Notes under the pieces: model-generated
Databases searched by the model: none
Seen by the model: only the letters and a program-made list of their open reading frames with translations
Told to the model about the DNA's origin: nothing
Shown here: positions 21,054-29,356 of the stretch, in pieces
How the letters are laid out: each line of letters begins with the position of its first letter
Numbering within the stretch: the first letter of the stretch is position 1
NCBI RefSeq assembly: GCF_017115105.1
Contig: NZ_JABXKH010000130.1
Coordinates: 1 to 32,452, forward strand
Length of the DNA: 32,452 nt
Direction: 5' to 3'
From: Nostoc sp. NMS2
Lineage (GTDB): Bacteria; Cyanobacteriota; Cyanobacteriia; Cyanobacteriales; Nostocaceae
Made by a program: the position numbers and the translations under genes

Positions 21054-21926
21054 TCAATCAGCATGACCTTCGACACGATTCAAAAATTCGTCCAAGACTT
21101 GTAAGAATCTTTCTGTCTCTTCGAGATGAGGCATGTGTGAACTATTTTCAAACATTACCCACTCAGAGCCAGAAATACCCCGGTGAACTGTTTCAACACA
21201 AGTGGGTGTAACTTCATCGTAGCGACCTGAAAGTAGCAGTGTCGGCACAACAATTTCACCGAGGCGGTCTTGAATATTCCAGTCGATGATTTTGCCAGCA
21301 CCCCGAAAGTCTGTACCAACTTTACTGTAGGCTCTGGTTAAACTGCTGGGCCAAGGGTCTATTCGGCAAAGAAAAGAATGATTGAATACCTCCATTGCCT
21401 GTTTGTATTCATGGCCTTGAGTAGTACCATCGGCTTCGTGCTTGCGAATTACCTCTTGTACTTCGATTGGCAAATCATTCATTAGGCTATAAGCTTCAGT
21501 AACAAATTGTTGAATGCTAGAAGGCGTGCTAGCTAGAACAAGACTGACTAATCCAGTCGGTTGAGAAAGGGCGTGTTCTAGTGCCAAACAACCACCCCAT
21601 GATTGCCCAAAAAGATGAATTTGGTCTAAATTTAAGGCACTGCGGATGGCGAAAAGTTCTTCTTTGAACAAATCTATGGAATATAAGTTTGGATCTGTGG
21701 GGCGATCGCTATTTCCACACCCTAATTGATCGTAAAATATAACTTGCCTTCCCGTTGCGGCGATCGCTTCTAATGGTTCTAAGTAGTCGTGGGGTACTCC
21801 TGGCCCACCGTGAAGACACAGTAGTGGTAGCTTGCCAGAATCTTCTCGATCTGGTTTAACGATACAATACCATACCTGATAACCACGGAATGAAATAAAG
21901 TCTTCAATGGCAGAAGTTACAGTCAT
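21054..21926 (-). CDS. proline iminopeptidase-like alpha/beta hydrolase (S33)
   Basis: 290 aa, soluble. HGGPG (39-43) is the oxyanion motif of prolyl aminopeptidases, DQLGCGNSDRP (66-76) the family hallmark, and GQSWGG holds the nucleophile Ser109. Asp237 (SGRYDEVTP) and His264 (NSSHMPH) complete the triad. The cap domain lies between about 130 and 215. Enzymes of this family release N-terminal proline from peptides, although close relatives hydrolyse amino-acid amides. Monocistronic, with the toxin/antitoxin pair upstream in the same direction but 90 bp away. Confidence 0.88.
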   Translation of the reverse strand: MTVTSAIEDFISFRGYQVWYCIVKPDREDSGKLPLLCLHGGPGVPHDYLEPLEAIAATGRQVIFYDQLGCGNSDRPTDPNLYSIDLFKEELFAIRSALNLDQIHLFGQSWGGCLALEHALSQPTGLVSLVLASTPSSIQQFVTEAYSLMNDLPIEVQEVIRKHEADGTTQGHEYKQAMEVFNHSFLCRIDPWPSSLTRAYSKVGTDFRGAGKIIDWNIQDRLGEIVVPTLLLSGRYDEVTPTCVETVHRGISGSEWVMFENSSHMPHLEETERFLQVLDEFLNRVEGHAD

Positions 21927-22015
21927 AAAGTTAGTTTTTTAATGCTGAGATAAATATACTCAATTACGCGATCGCTTTTGATTGTGTATAGTTTTGTTGA
22001 GCGGTCGGCAGACTT

Positions 22016-22315
22016 TCAAATATTTCTATCCTGCCATTGTTTAGGGTCGCGTTTGACGTGAAAGCAGGCGATAATAGTAATTACATCTTGTGACAAAATA
22101 TACATCACTCCATAAGGAAATCGACGTATTAAAACTCGTCGGACTTGTCGATAAACTTGAGGATAAGCTAAAGGGTTACGTCCGATTAATGCTAAACTGC
22201 TATCGACAGCACGTACAAATTCTGAACCTAATCCAGAACTACGTTGCTCGTACCATTCAAAACCATCTTGGATATCAAGCTCTGCTTCTCGGCTAATAAT
22301 TAACTGATAAATCAT
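22016..22315 (-). CDS. ParE/RelE-type toxin
   Basis: 99 aa, small basic protein. The pattern ISREAELDIQDGFEWYEQRSSGLGSEFVRAVD, written here in two parts (ISREAELDIQDGFEWYEQ, then GLGSEFVRAVD), is the helical hairpin of the ParE/RelE fold, followed by the core YRQVRRVLIRRFPYGVMYIL and a last strand with HVKRDPKQW. ParE toxins poison gyrase; RelE relatives cut mRNA on the ribosome. The start overlaps the antitoxin stop by 4 nt, antitoxin first, the usual TA order. Functional type is uncertain from sequence. Confidence 0.88.
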   Translation of the reverse strand: MIYQLIISREAELDIQDGFEWYEQRSSGLGSEFVRAVDSSLALIGRNPLAYPQVYRQVRRVLIRRFPYGVMYILSQDVITIIACFHVKRDPKQWQDRNI

Positions 22316-22533
22316 TGAGAAAAACCCAGTCTTTGCTTAACCTCTTCCCAGGTTGAACCCTGGTTTGGGTTTTGACGATGTGTTTCTAAACGCCTATCCA
22401 ATTCTTGTTTTTGCTCTTCGCTCAGAGTTACTGCATTCGTGTCAGTGAGAATGCTATCCCATAAATCCTCTGCAAGTTGTATTCGTTCGGATACAGTTAA
22501 TTGGGAAATATCAACGTTTAATAGGGGATTCAT
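22312..22533 (-). CDS. antitoxin of the addiction-module family
   Basis: 73 aa, acidic. LTVSERIQLAEDLWDSI and LSEEQKQELDRRLETHRQNP are the two signature helices of the 'unstable antitoxin' family (Pfam Unstab_antitox), ending in TWEEVKQRL. Such proteins bind the ParE/RelE toxin and usually autorepress the operon. It is the first gene of the pair; its promoter should lie in 22534-22590. Confidence 0.88.
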   Translation of the reverse strand: MNPLLNVDISQLTVSERIQLAEDLWDSILTDTNAVTLSEEQKQELDRRLETHRQNPNQGSTWEEVKQRLGFSQ

Positions 22534-22593
22534 AGTTATTCGCTATTGTTGACTAACATCTACAATTTTAAGTCATTGCTCAATCAGATCCCC

Positions 22594-22626
22594 AGAACCC
22601 CGACTTTTTTGAAAAGTCGGGGTTCT
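22594..22626. repeat. AGAACCCCGACTT palindrome, copy 1
   Basis: Perfect 15-bp stem AGAACCCCGACTTTT/AAAAGTCGGGGTTCT with a 3-nt loop. Same family as 27479-27511 (CCCCGACTT core). Here it is upstream of the antitoxin gene, so it is not a terminator for it. Confidence 0.7.
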
Positions 22627-22861
22627 TGTCCCTCATAGCAGATGTAGTTTATGGGAGATAGCGGTAAATATCCTAACGGTGAAGCACCCGCACAAAGGTA
22701 ACGGATATTCTTCAGCTTTCATATATGGCTCAAAATAATTGTTTAATATCTACTATAAAGAGCGATGTCTACGACGGGCTATTCGGCGTCGCTTCCCACT
22801 CTCCATTTAAACTGAGTTTTGTAATCGGCGATCGCATCTCATCTGTGTCTACTTTTGCTTT
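22627..22861. other. intergenic region, no gene recognised
   Basis: Contains one HIP1 site (about 22829) and fragments of interspersed repeats. Short frames here have no protein-like composition. Confidence 0.4.
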
Positions 22862-22978
22862 GGCGAATGGAATTCGCGGCTACACAGGCAAAACCCGCCT
22901 GCGCGGGTTGAAAACCTTGATTTTGTATTAGTCCGCGTAGGCGGACTTTGTTTGTATAGCCGCGATTTCTAATCGCCA
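22862..22978. repeat. 117-bp palindromic interspersed repeat
   Basis: Outer arms GGCGAATGGAATTCGCGGCTA and its imperfect complement TAGCCGCGATTTCTAATCGCC, split here by context; inner arms CCCGCCTGCGCGGG and GTCCGCGTAGGCGGAC form their own hairpins. A typical large Nostoc palindrome, probably non-coding. Confidence 0.65.
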
Positions 22979-23218
22979 GGGCTAGGTGCAAGATATGAGT
23001 CTCTCGTTAGGAAGCGTCAGAACGAGAAAATCAGGGTTTACCGATGAATTCGTTGCAAAAACCGTAACCACAACTGCAACCTTAAACCGCAACCGTAAAA
23101 TCAACATAAAGTTTCAGCAATATTACTGGCGACAATTAAATAATTTACTGATAATCGGAATTGATGCCGACGGGATAGGGCTGCAAATAATCACTGATTG
23201 AGGCTGTGAGGCTAAAGA

Positions 23219-26200
23219 ATGAAGAGAAGTGCAAAGTCTCAACGAGTTTGTTGGCGGTTTCTACCAAAATTGACCCGCTACAGTTTAACTTTATTGCTGA
23301 GTGCGGTAATGCTTGCTGATGCTGTGGGGGCGACACCGAGAAACCAAGAGTTGCCCACACTGCCTCCACTGCCCACACTGCCCACAGTGCCTCCACTGCC
23401 CACACTGCCCACACTGCCTCCACTGCTCCCACAGCAGCCAGAAACCACTCAACAAAATGCCACTCGCGCTGCTGCGGAACGGCTTTATCAAGAGGGGATG
23501 CAGCTTTATGAACAAGGTACAGCAGAATCACTGCAACAGGCGATTATAAAATACCAAGAAGCGCTGAAGCTTTGGCAACAAGTTGATGATAAACCTGGGC
23601 AAGCACTCACCTTCTACTTTATTGGCTTTGTCTACTCCTTATTAGGAGAAAACCAAGAAGCGCTCAAATACTACAACCAAGCTTTACCCATATACCGTAC
23701 AGTGGAAAATAGGCGAGGGGAAGCCGACACGCTAACCAGTATTGGCACTGTCTACTTCTCACTAGGAGAAAACCAAGAAGCGCTCAAATACTACAACCAA
23801 GCTTTACCCATATACCGTACAGTGGGAGATAGAGGAGGCGAAGCCACTATCCTGAACAGTTTTGGCGCTGTCTACTTCTCACTAGGAGAAACGCAAGAAG
23901 CGCTCAAATACTTTAACCAAGCTTTATCCATACGCCGTGAAGTGGGAGATAGGCAAGGAGAAGCCACTACCCTCAACAATATTGGCTTTGTCTACAACAA
24001 TTTAGGAGAAACGCAAGAAGCGCTCAAATACTTCAAGCAAGCTTTACCCATACGCCGTGAAGTGGGAGATAGGCGAGGGGAAGCCAATACCCTTAACAAT
24101 ATTGGCACTGTCTACAACAATTTAGGAGAAAACCAAGAAGCGCTCAAATACTACAACCAAGCTTTACCCATACGCCGTGAAGTGGGAGATAGAGGAGGCG
24201 AAGCCACTACCCTGAGCAGTATTGGTACTGTCTACTTTTCATTAGGAGAAAATCAACAAGCGCTCAAATACTTCAACCAAGCTTTACCCATACTCCGTGC
24301 AGTGGGAGATAGAGGAGACGAAGCCAGCACCCTCAACAATATTGGCTTTGTCTACTCCTCATTAGGAGAAAAGCAAGAAGCGCTCAAATACTACAACCAA
24401 GCTTTACCCATAAGCCGTGCAGTAGGGGATAGGGGAGGGGAAGCCAACACCCTCTTTACCACGGCTTTGCTAGAGCGCGATCGCACTAACTTACAACAAG
24501 CCCAAACACATATTCAAGCAGCTATTGAAATCATTGAAGATTTACGCACCAAAATAGCTGACAAAGAACTACGCGCTTCTTACTTTGCCTCAGTCCAAGA
24601 CTATTACAAGTTCTACATCGACCTGCTGATGGAACTGCACAAAAAAGACCCATCAAAAGGATACGATGCTTTGGCACTGGAAGTTAGCGATCGCTCCCGC
24701 GCCCGTGTTCTAATTGAACTACTAACCGAAGCTAGAATCGACATCAAAAAAGGCATTGACCCAACACTTTTAGCAGAAGAACGCCGTTTGCAATTACAAA
24801 TCAATGCTCAAGAAAAATTATTATCAGAACTAGCAAGTAAAAAAGAAACCCCAGAACAAGTTTTAACCAACACCAAACAACAAATCGAAGACATACTCCA
24901 ACAACAGCGAGAACTTCAGATACAAATCCGCGCCAAAAACCCGGAATATGCCGATTTGATATATCCCCAACCTCTGACTCTCAAACAAATTCAGCAACAA
25001 CTAGATAAAGACACACTGCTATTGCAATATTCTTTAGGTGAAGAACGTAGCTATCTTTGGGCTGTCACACCCGACTCACTCTCTAGCTATGAACTCCCAG
25101 GACGTGAAAAGATAGACAAAGCAGCCAAAAATTTATACAACAATTACTTAAGAAATCCGGGGATGCAGGGAGTTTCCCCAGAAGAAACGGCTAAAGCTGC
25201 TAATGAACTGAGTCAACTTATCCTCGCACCTGTTGCTGATAAGTTGGGGCAAAAACGCCTAGTAATTGTTGGTGATGATGCTTTACAATACATTCCCTTT
25301 GCGGCATTAACTGACCTAACCCCCCAGCCCCCTTCCCTATCAGGGAAGGGGGAGCAAGATAAACTCCCCTCTCCTCACAGGAGAGGGGTTGGGGGAGAGG
25401 TCAATTATCAACCATTGGTAGTCAATCATGAAATTATCAGTTTACCTTCCGCCTCTACGATTGCCATTCTCAGGAAACAAATCAAAGGGCAGATAAAAGC
25501 AGCGAAAACTCTCGCCATTCTTGCAGACCCAGTGTTTAGCGCTAATGATGAGCGATTTACTGGCAAATCCTCCAATGTTGCTAATAATAACATTGACCAG
25601 CAACTAGAAAACTCTGCCCTGAAGCGGTCTATGAGAAACATCAACCGCAGCGAAATTCAAAGACTCGAAGGCACAGAAAAAGAGGCGCGGGAGATTCTCA
25701 AACTTGTCTCACCCTCAGAGAACCTCCAAGCCTTTGGTTTTGACGCTAACTACAACTGGGCTACCAGTGACCAACTGAGTCAATACAAGATGCTGCATTT
25801 TGCTACCCACGGCTTCCTAGACAGCACTGACCCAGAGTTATCAGGAATTGTCCTTTCTCTGATAGATAAACAAGGTAAACCCCAAAGAGGCTTTCTGCGA
25901 CTCAATGAAATCTTTAACCTCAACTTCCCAGCCGAGTTGGTGGTGCTGAGTGCTTGCGAAACCGGACTGGGTAAAGAAGTTAAAGGAGAAGGGCTAGTGG
26001 GGTTGACAAGAGGATTAATGTATGCGGGTGCAGCGCGGGTGGTGGTGTCTTTATGGAATGTTGATGATGAAGCGACATCGTTGTTGATGAGCCAATTTTA
26101 CAGCCAAATGTTGCAGCAAGGGAAAACTCCGGCTGCTGCCCTCAGAGCCGCACAACTAAAAATGTGGTCACAAGAGCAATGGCGTAACCCCTATTCTTGG

Positions 26201-26233
26201 TCAGCTTTTACCCTGCTGGGTGAGTGGCGGTGA
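23219..26233 (+). CDS. exported TPR-CHAT domain protease
   Basis: 1004 aa. The N-terminus has basic residues and a hydrophobic core (about 21-38) ending in AVGA, a signal peptide. A Pro/Leu/Thr tandem stretch (43-75) follows, then TPRs (about 85-420): seven 40-aa units are almost identical ([16 protein letters not shown]...). A helical linker (420-620) leads to a CHAT (caspase-like, clan CD) domain at the C-terminus with catalytic His864 in FATHG and Cys913 in SACETG, then the LWNVDD and PYSWSAF motifs. TPRs probably bind a partner that switches the protease. An in-frame palindromic insertion (about residues 700-728) interrupts the CHAT N-terminal part. Followed by an exported trypsin-like protease gene 273 bp downstream. 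Confidence 0.92.
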   Translation: MKRSAKSQRVCWRFLPKLTRYSLTLLLSAVMLADAVGATPRNQELPTLPPLPTLPTVPPLPTLPTLPPLLPQQPETTQQNATRAAAERLYQEGMQLYEQGTAESLQQAIIKYQEALKLWQQVDDKPGQALTFYFIGFVYSLLGENQEALKYYNQALPIYRTVENRRGEADTLTSIGTVYFSLGENQEALKYYNQALPIYRTVGDRGGEATILNSFGAVYFSLGETQEALKYFNQALSIRREVGDRQGEATTLNNIGFVYNNLGETQEALKYFKQALPIRREVGDRRGEANTLNNIGTVYNNLGENQEALKYYNQALPIRREVGDRGGEATTLSSIGTVYFSLGENQQALKYFNQALPILRAVGDRGDEASTLNNIGFVYSSLGEKQEALKYYNQALPISRAVGDRGGEANTLFTTALLERDRTNLQQAQTHIQAAIEIIEDLRTKIADKELRASYFASVQDYYKFYIDLLMELHKKDPSKGYDALALEVSDRSRARVLIELLTEARIDIKKGIDPTLLAEERRLQLQINAQEKLLSELASKKETPEQVLTNTKQQIEDILQQQRELQIQIRAKNPEYADLIYPQPLTLKQIQQQLDKDTLLLQYSLGEERSYLWAVTPDSLSSYELPGREKIDKAAKNLYNNYLRNPGMQGVSPEETAKAANELSQLILAPVADKLGQKRLVIVGDDALQYIPFAALTDLTPQPPSLSGKGEQDKLPSPHRRGVGGEVNYQPLVVNHEIISLPSASTIAILRKQIKGQIKAAKTLAILADPVFSANDERFTGKSSNVANNNIDQQLENSALKRSMRNINRSEIQRLEGTEKEAREILKLVSPSENLQAFGFDANYNWATSDQLSQYKMLHFATHGFLDSTDPELSGIVLSLIDKQGKPQRGFLRLNEIFNLNFPAELVVLSACETGLGKEVKGEGLVGLTRGLMYAGAARVVVSLWNVDDEATSLLMSQFYSQMLQQGKTPAAALRAAQLKMWSQEQWRNPYSWSAFTLLGEWR
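23351..23431 (+). repeat. tandem repeat coding for a Pro/Leu/Thr stretch
   Basis: Units of CCCACACTGCC and TCCACTGCC (9- and 18-bp multiples) repeated about eight times. They encode a Pro-rich segment between the signal peptide and the TPRs. Likely to vary in copy number. Confidence 0.8.
23645..24480 (+). repeat. seven 120-bp near-identical TPR repeats
   Basis: Each unit starts near TTAGGAGAAAACCAAGAAGC and has a 120-bp period. Nucleotide identity between units is very high, including silent sites, which indicates recent duplication or gene conversion. Confidence 0.9.
25317..25401 (+). repeat. palindromic repeat inserted in frame in the CHAT gene
   Basis: About 84 bp (28 codons) with two perfect hairpins, CCCCCTTCCCT/AGGGAAGGGGG and CCCCTCTCCT/AGGAGAGGGG, and flanking CTAACCCCCC/GGGTTGGGGG. 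This is a common Nostoc interspersed repeat; it codes for [10 protein letters not shown]...[11 protein letters not shown] without a stop. Confidence 0.8.
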
Positions 26234-26234
26234 A

Positions 26235-26263
26235 ATAATTCGTAATTCGTAATTCGTAATTAA
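26235..26263. repeat. tandem heptamer repeat (TTCGTAA class)
   Basis: Four copies of TTCGTAA immediately after the CHAT stop codon, the same heptamer as in the tRNA array. Confidence 0.85.
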
Positions 26264-26395
26264 GGGACTGACAAATAAAAAAATATCTTAAAACTGATGC
26301 AAAAATCTTCTCTATTTCTCCTCTCTGTGTTCTCTGCGTCTCTGTGGTTCGTTCATTTGGATAATTTATTTCTTTGAAGTCTCTAAGTGAACATT

Positions 26396-26474
26396 GTAGG
26401 TTGGGTTGAACTTTAGTGTTACCCAACAAATCCCCAAAAATAAATGTTGGGTTTCGTTCCTCAACCCAACCTAC
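26396..26474. repeat. inverted repeat GTAGGTTGGGTTGA / TCAACCCAACCTAC
   Basis: 14-bp perfect terminal inverted repeat about 79 bp apart overall, with an inner CCCAAC/GTTGGG pair. Interspersed palindrome between the two protease genes; it may shape or end the CHAT transcript. Confidence 0.7.
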
Positions 26475-26506
26475 TGTCAGACAAAATTTATTAGGAGTGA
26501 TTTTTC

Positions 26507-27430
26507 ATGAAAAGCATATTTACATCCAGACAATTTATTTTTCTAGCAACAATTGGGGTAGGAGTTTTGGGGATTTGGGCTTCAGTCTCAGCCGAACCAC
26601 AAACCCCACCCAAGTTTACCAAAGTTGAAAATCCCGGCGAATTTAAACTAGAAGGAAAAGGGGAGCCTTCGGTGCTAAATCAGAAAGAAAAACTCCCCGG
26701 AGAAGAACGAGCAATTATTGGTTCAGATGACCGTATTCCTATGACTAGCAGAGACTACCCTTGGTCAGCCATTGGTAAAATCGAGGGGATAGGTGCTGAT
26801 GGTGGCGGTTACAGTTGCACGGGAACCTTGATTGCTGAAGACGTTGTTTTGACAAATGCTCACTGTGTAGTTAACCCGGAAACCCGAAAAGTTAGTCAAG
26901 CGATCGCATTTGAGCCAAACTTAGTTAATGGTGTCGTCAAAAGTAAAAATGATATAGCCTACGCAACTAATGTTCATTACGGCACAGACTTTAAAAATAG
27001 CACTTTAGCTGACTACGCAAACGATTGGGCGATTTTGAAACTCAACAAGCCTATCGGTCAAAAATATGGTTATTTGGGCTGGAAATCTCTACCATCTTCT
27101 ACTCTTGTTGGAGATACGAAAAAGTTCTCTTTGGTAGGTTATTCTGGTGATTTTCCCAACCCCAAAAAGAAAGGTTATGAAACTCTAACTGCTGGTGAAA
27201 GTATGACTGCTGGCGTTCACCTGGGATGCAGTATTTTACGTCATCAAAGTGGATTATTGTACCACAACTGCGATACTAATCACGGTGCTTCTGGAGGTGC
27301 AATTATCAGTAATATCAACGGCAAATATTATATTTTAGCCCTCCACTCCGGCTCAAATGAGGTGAATGGATTGGTGTTGAACCGGGCGGTGGAAATGTCT
27401 CGCTTGGATGAGTGGTTGCAAGGGAATTAA
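26507..27430 (+). CDS. secreted trypsin-like serine protease
   Basis: 307 aa, ATG with TTAGGAG upstream. Signal peptide 1-29 (SVSA cleavage before EPQT). A pro-like segment (30-75) ends near RAIIGSDDR, which resembles an activation site. Then an S1-type domain: His119 in TNAHC, Asp173 in NDWAIL, Ser262 in GASGGA, and a disulphide-type pair of Cys around CSILR...HNCD. Length and motifs fit the V8-like/glutamyl endopeptidase group. Acts outside the cytoplasm. The TPR-CHAT protease gene is the nearest upstream gene on the same strand, so the two proteases may form a cascade in the periplasm; this is inference from position only. Confidence 0.9.
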   Translation: MKSIFTSRQFIFLATIGVGVLGIWASVSAEPQTPPKFTKVENPGEFKLEGKGEPSVLNQKEKLPGEERAIIGSDDRIPMTSRDYPWSAIGKIEGIGADGGGYSCTGTLIAEDVVLTNAHCVVNPETRKVSQAIAFEPNLVNGVVKSKNDIAYATNVHYGTDFKNSTLADYANDWAILKLNKPIGQKYGYLGWKSLPSSTLVGDTKKFSLVGYSGDFPNPKKKGYETLTAGESMTAGVHLGCSILRHQSGLLYHNCDTNHGASGGAIISNINGKYYILALHSGSNEVNGLVLNRAVEMSRLDEWLQGN

Positions 27431-27478
27431 GGAACTATCAAGCCTAATATAGCAGTTCTAAATCATTCGTGAACAACG

Positions 27479-27511
27479 AGATCCCCGACTTCTTTGAGAA
27501 GTCGGGGATCT
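27479..27511. terminator. AGATCCCCGACTTC palindrome (terminator-like), copy 2
   Basis: Perfect 14-bp stem AGATCCCCGACTTC/GAAGTCGGGGATCT with a 5-nt loop, between the convergent protease and binding-protein genes. Good placement for a two-way terminator, but there is no U tract; it is also one of a repeat family (22594-22626). Confidence 0.5.
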
Positions 27512-27620
27512 GAGGCTCTCGATTTTCACAACTCATTTAGGGTGGTTATAAATATATACTGAGTATTCTTGCTTCTTCCAAAATGATGATGATGGGGGCT
27601 TGTGCTGGATTGATTTTCGG

Positions 27621-28880
27621 TCAATCCATCGCCTTAATTTGCTGATTAGCTTCATTCTCTGCCTTCAGCATCGCCTGCTTTAATGGTTGTTGTCCCAACA
27701 AGGCGCTGACAAACTGATTATCAAAGTTATTGACGATCGCACCTGGATACTTACCCACCTGCCAAGATGTAGCATAATCCACTCCCGCCACTAATGGCGA
27801 TCGCAACGGGTCTTGGTCATAACCCAAATTCTTGGCCACTGATTTCCGTGTTGGCAAAGCAAACCCTGTTCCTGTCCACTTCTGCATCCCTTCTTTACCC
27901 GTGAGATAAGAAATCAATTCCCAAGCTTCGGCTTTATGTTGTGCTTGCTTATTCATTACGTAGGCAACTGTAAAAACCATCGTGCCTTTTTTGTCATTAA
28001 TAGTGGGCACTGGTGCAGTAGCAAACTCTACTTGGGGAAAGGTTTCGGTTAAGTAAGGAATTGCCCAATTACCCTCAATTACCATTGCTACTTTACCCTG
28101 ACCAAACATTTCACTACCTGAGTTTGTCCCCACATCAGATTTTTGGGCAGAGGAGCGGTCTTTTTGATACTGGTTTACTACCAACTGTAAACCCTGTAAA
28201 CTTGCCTGACTCGCAAAGGTAGCAGAACCATTTTGATCAACAAGTTGTCCATCAAAGGCTTTGATTTTGTAAGCCTGACGCGCCAATTCGGGAATTTCCC
28301 CAAAGCCGTATTTGTTAAGTTTGCCTGTCAATTGTTTCGAGTAGTTACGTAATTCATCCCAAGTAACTGGTGGATTACTCAAGCCTGCGGCGGCGAAGGC
28401 TTTTTTGTTATAAAACAGAGCCAGGGTGGAATAGTCTTTGGGAAGACCGTAAATCTGATTCTGATATTTGAAACTATCGAGTAGGGTATCTTCAAAATCC
28501 GTTAGGTCAAATTCAGGGGTAATGTAACTTTCTAACGGTTCTAGGACATTCTGACTCATCAAGAAAGGAGCTTCTAGCGCATCCAGATAAAAGACATCGG
28601 GTGCGGCTTCTCCAACCAAACGAGTTTTAATCACATCCATGTATTGGTCGGAAATTACCTCATATTTGACCTTAATAGTTGGATGTTGTGCCTCAAAGTC
28701 TTGCAGTACTACTCTCAAGAGTTTTTGCTCAACAGGAGAACCTCCCCAGCCACTGAGTTTAACGGTGACTGCGGTAGACGCAGAGGGTTTGCTTGGTAAT
28801 TGTAGACTTTGACAAGCAATAATGGCGATCGCGATCGCCATTACCAGTCCCAAAAACTTAAAAAATCTTTTTTTGCTCAC
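27621..28880 (-). CDS. sugar ABC transporter solute-binding protein
   Basis: 419 aa. A lipoprotein signal (hydrophobic 9-22, then IIAC with Cys23) anchors it to the outer face of the plasma membrane. Family 1 solute-binding fold: VKLSGWGGSPVEQKLLRVVL at the mature start, DVFYLDALEAPFL, GLPKDYSTLALFYNKKAF and GKVAMVIEGNWA are typical. It would deliver a sugar or polyol to a CUT1 permease pair; the only such pair here is at 18833-20565, 7 kb away and on the same strand. The gene is monocistronic, with AGAAGG upstream of the start. Confidence 0.93.
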   Translation of the reverse strand: MSKKRFFKFLGLVMAIAIAIIACQSLQLPSKPSASTAVTVKLSGWGGSPVEQKLLRVVLQDFEAQHPTIKVKYEVISDQYMDVIKTRLVGEAAPDVFYLDALEAPFLMSQNVLEPLESYITPEFDLTDFEDTLLDSFKYQNQIYGLPKDYSTLALFYNKKAFAAAGLSNPPVTWDELRNYSKQLTGKLNKYGFGEIPELARQAYKIKAFDGQLVDQNGSATFASQASLQGLQLVVNQYQKDRSSAQKSDVGTNSGSEMFGQGKVAMVIEGNWAIPYLTETFPQVEFATAPVPTINDKKGTMVFTVAYVMNKQAQHKAEAWELISYLTGKEGMQKWTGTGFALPTRKSVAKNLGYDQDPLRSPLVAGVDYATSWQVGKYPGAIVNNFDNQFVSALLGQQPLKQAMLKAENEANQQIKAMD

Positions 28881-29356
28881 TTATACCTTCTGTTACTCAG
28901 GAGTGATATTTACTTATCTAAAATTTTTGTTGAAAATTGCAAGCTAGAATAACAAAAACTTATTAAAAATGCTATTGAAGAAGAAGTCAGAATTCAGGAA
29001 TCAGAATCAAGACGCTCTCTACGAGACGCTGCGCGTAGCTGGCTTTTGAGTAAGGGTACGCGGACTCGCTTTCGCTTGCCGCCGGCGCTATCAGTCGGGG
29101 ATTCAGACCGGCGCAGGTCTTGTTGACCACCAAATTTTCAATTTGGTGGGGGTGCAAAAACGCCGATTATTCAGACGCTCGATTACTCGCTTGCCGCCGG
29201 CGCTATCCGCCAGTCATACAGAATACCCAACTGAATTCTGTTAGCGATAGCGGGGCGTTTAGCCCGTCCTGACTCCTGAATTCTGTTCAATCAAAGCATA
29301 CTGAGTTCTTCGACAACCGGATTGATGTCAGGATGCTTTACTCATAAACATACATT
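28881..29356. repeat. mosaic of interspersed repeats
   Basis: Two copies of ACTCGCTTGCCGCCGGCGCTATC-type repeat (29068-29091 and 29183-29206, split by context), a copy of the GTTAGCGATAGCGGGGCG repeat (29239-29268, also at 13194), and a hairpin CCACCAAATT/AATTTGGTGG (29126-29147). No gene. The MFS promoter is probably in 29280-29340. Confidence 0.6.

Noticed and set aside
22725..23201. Two short plus-strand frames before the CHAT gene
   Set aside because: They overlap the 117-bp palindrome and repeat fragments; no ribosome site or known motif.
23645..24480. 120-bp repeats as a CRISPR array
   Set aside because: Units are in frame, adjoin without spacers and encode TPRs.
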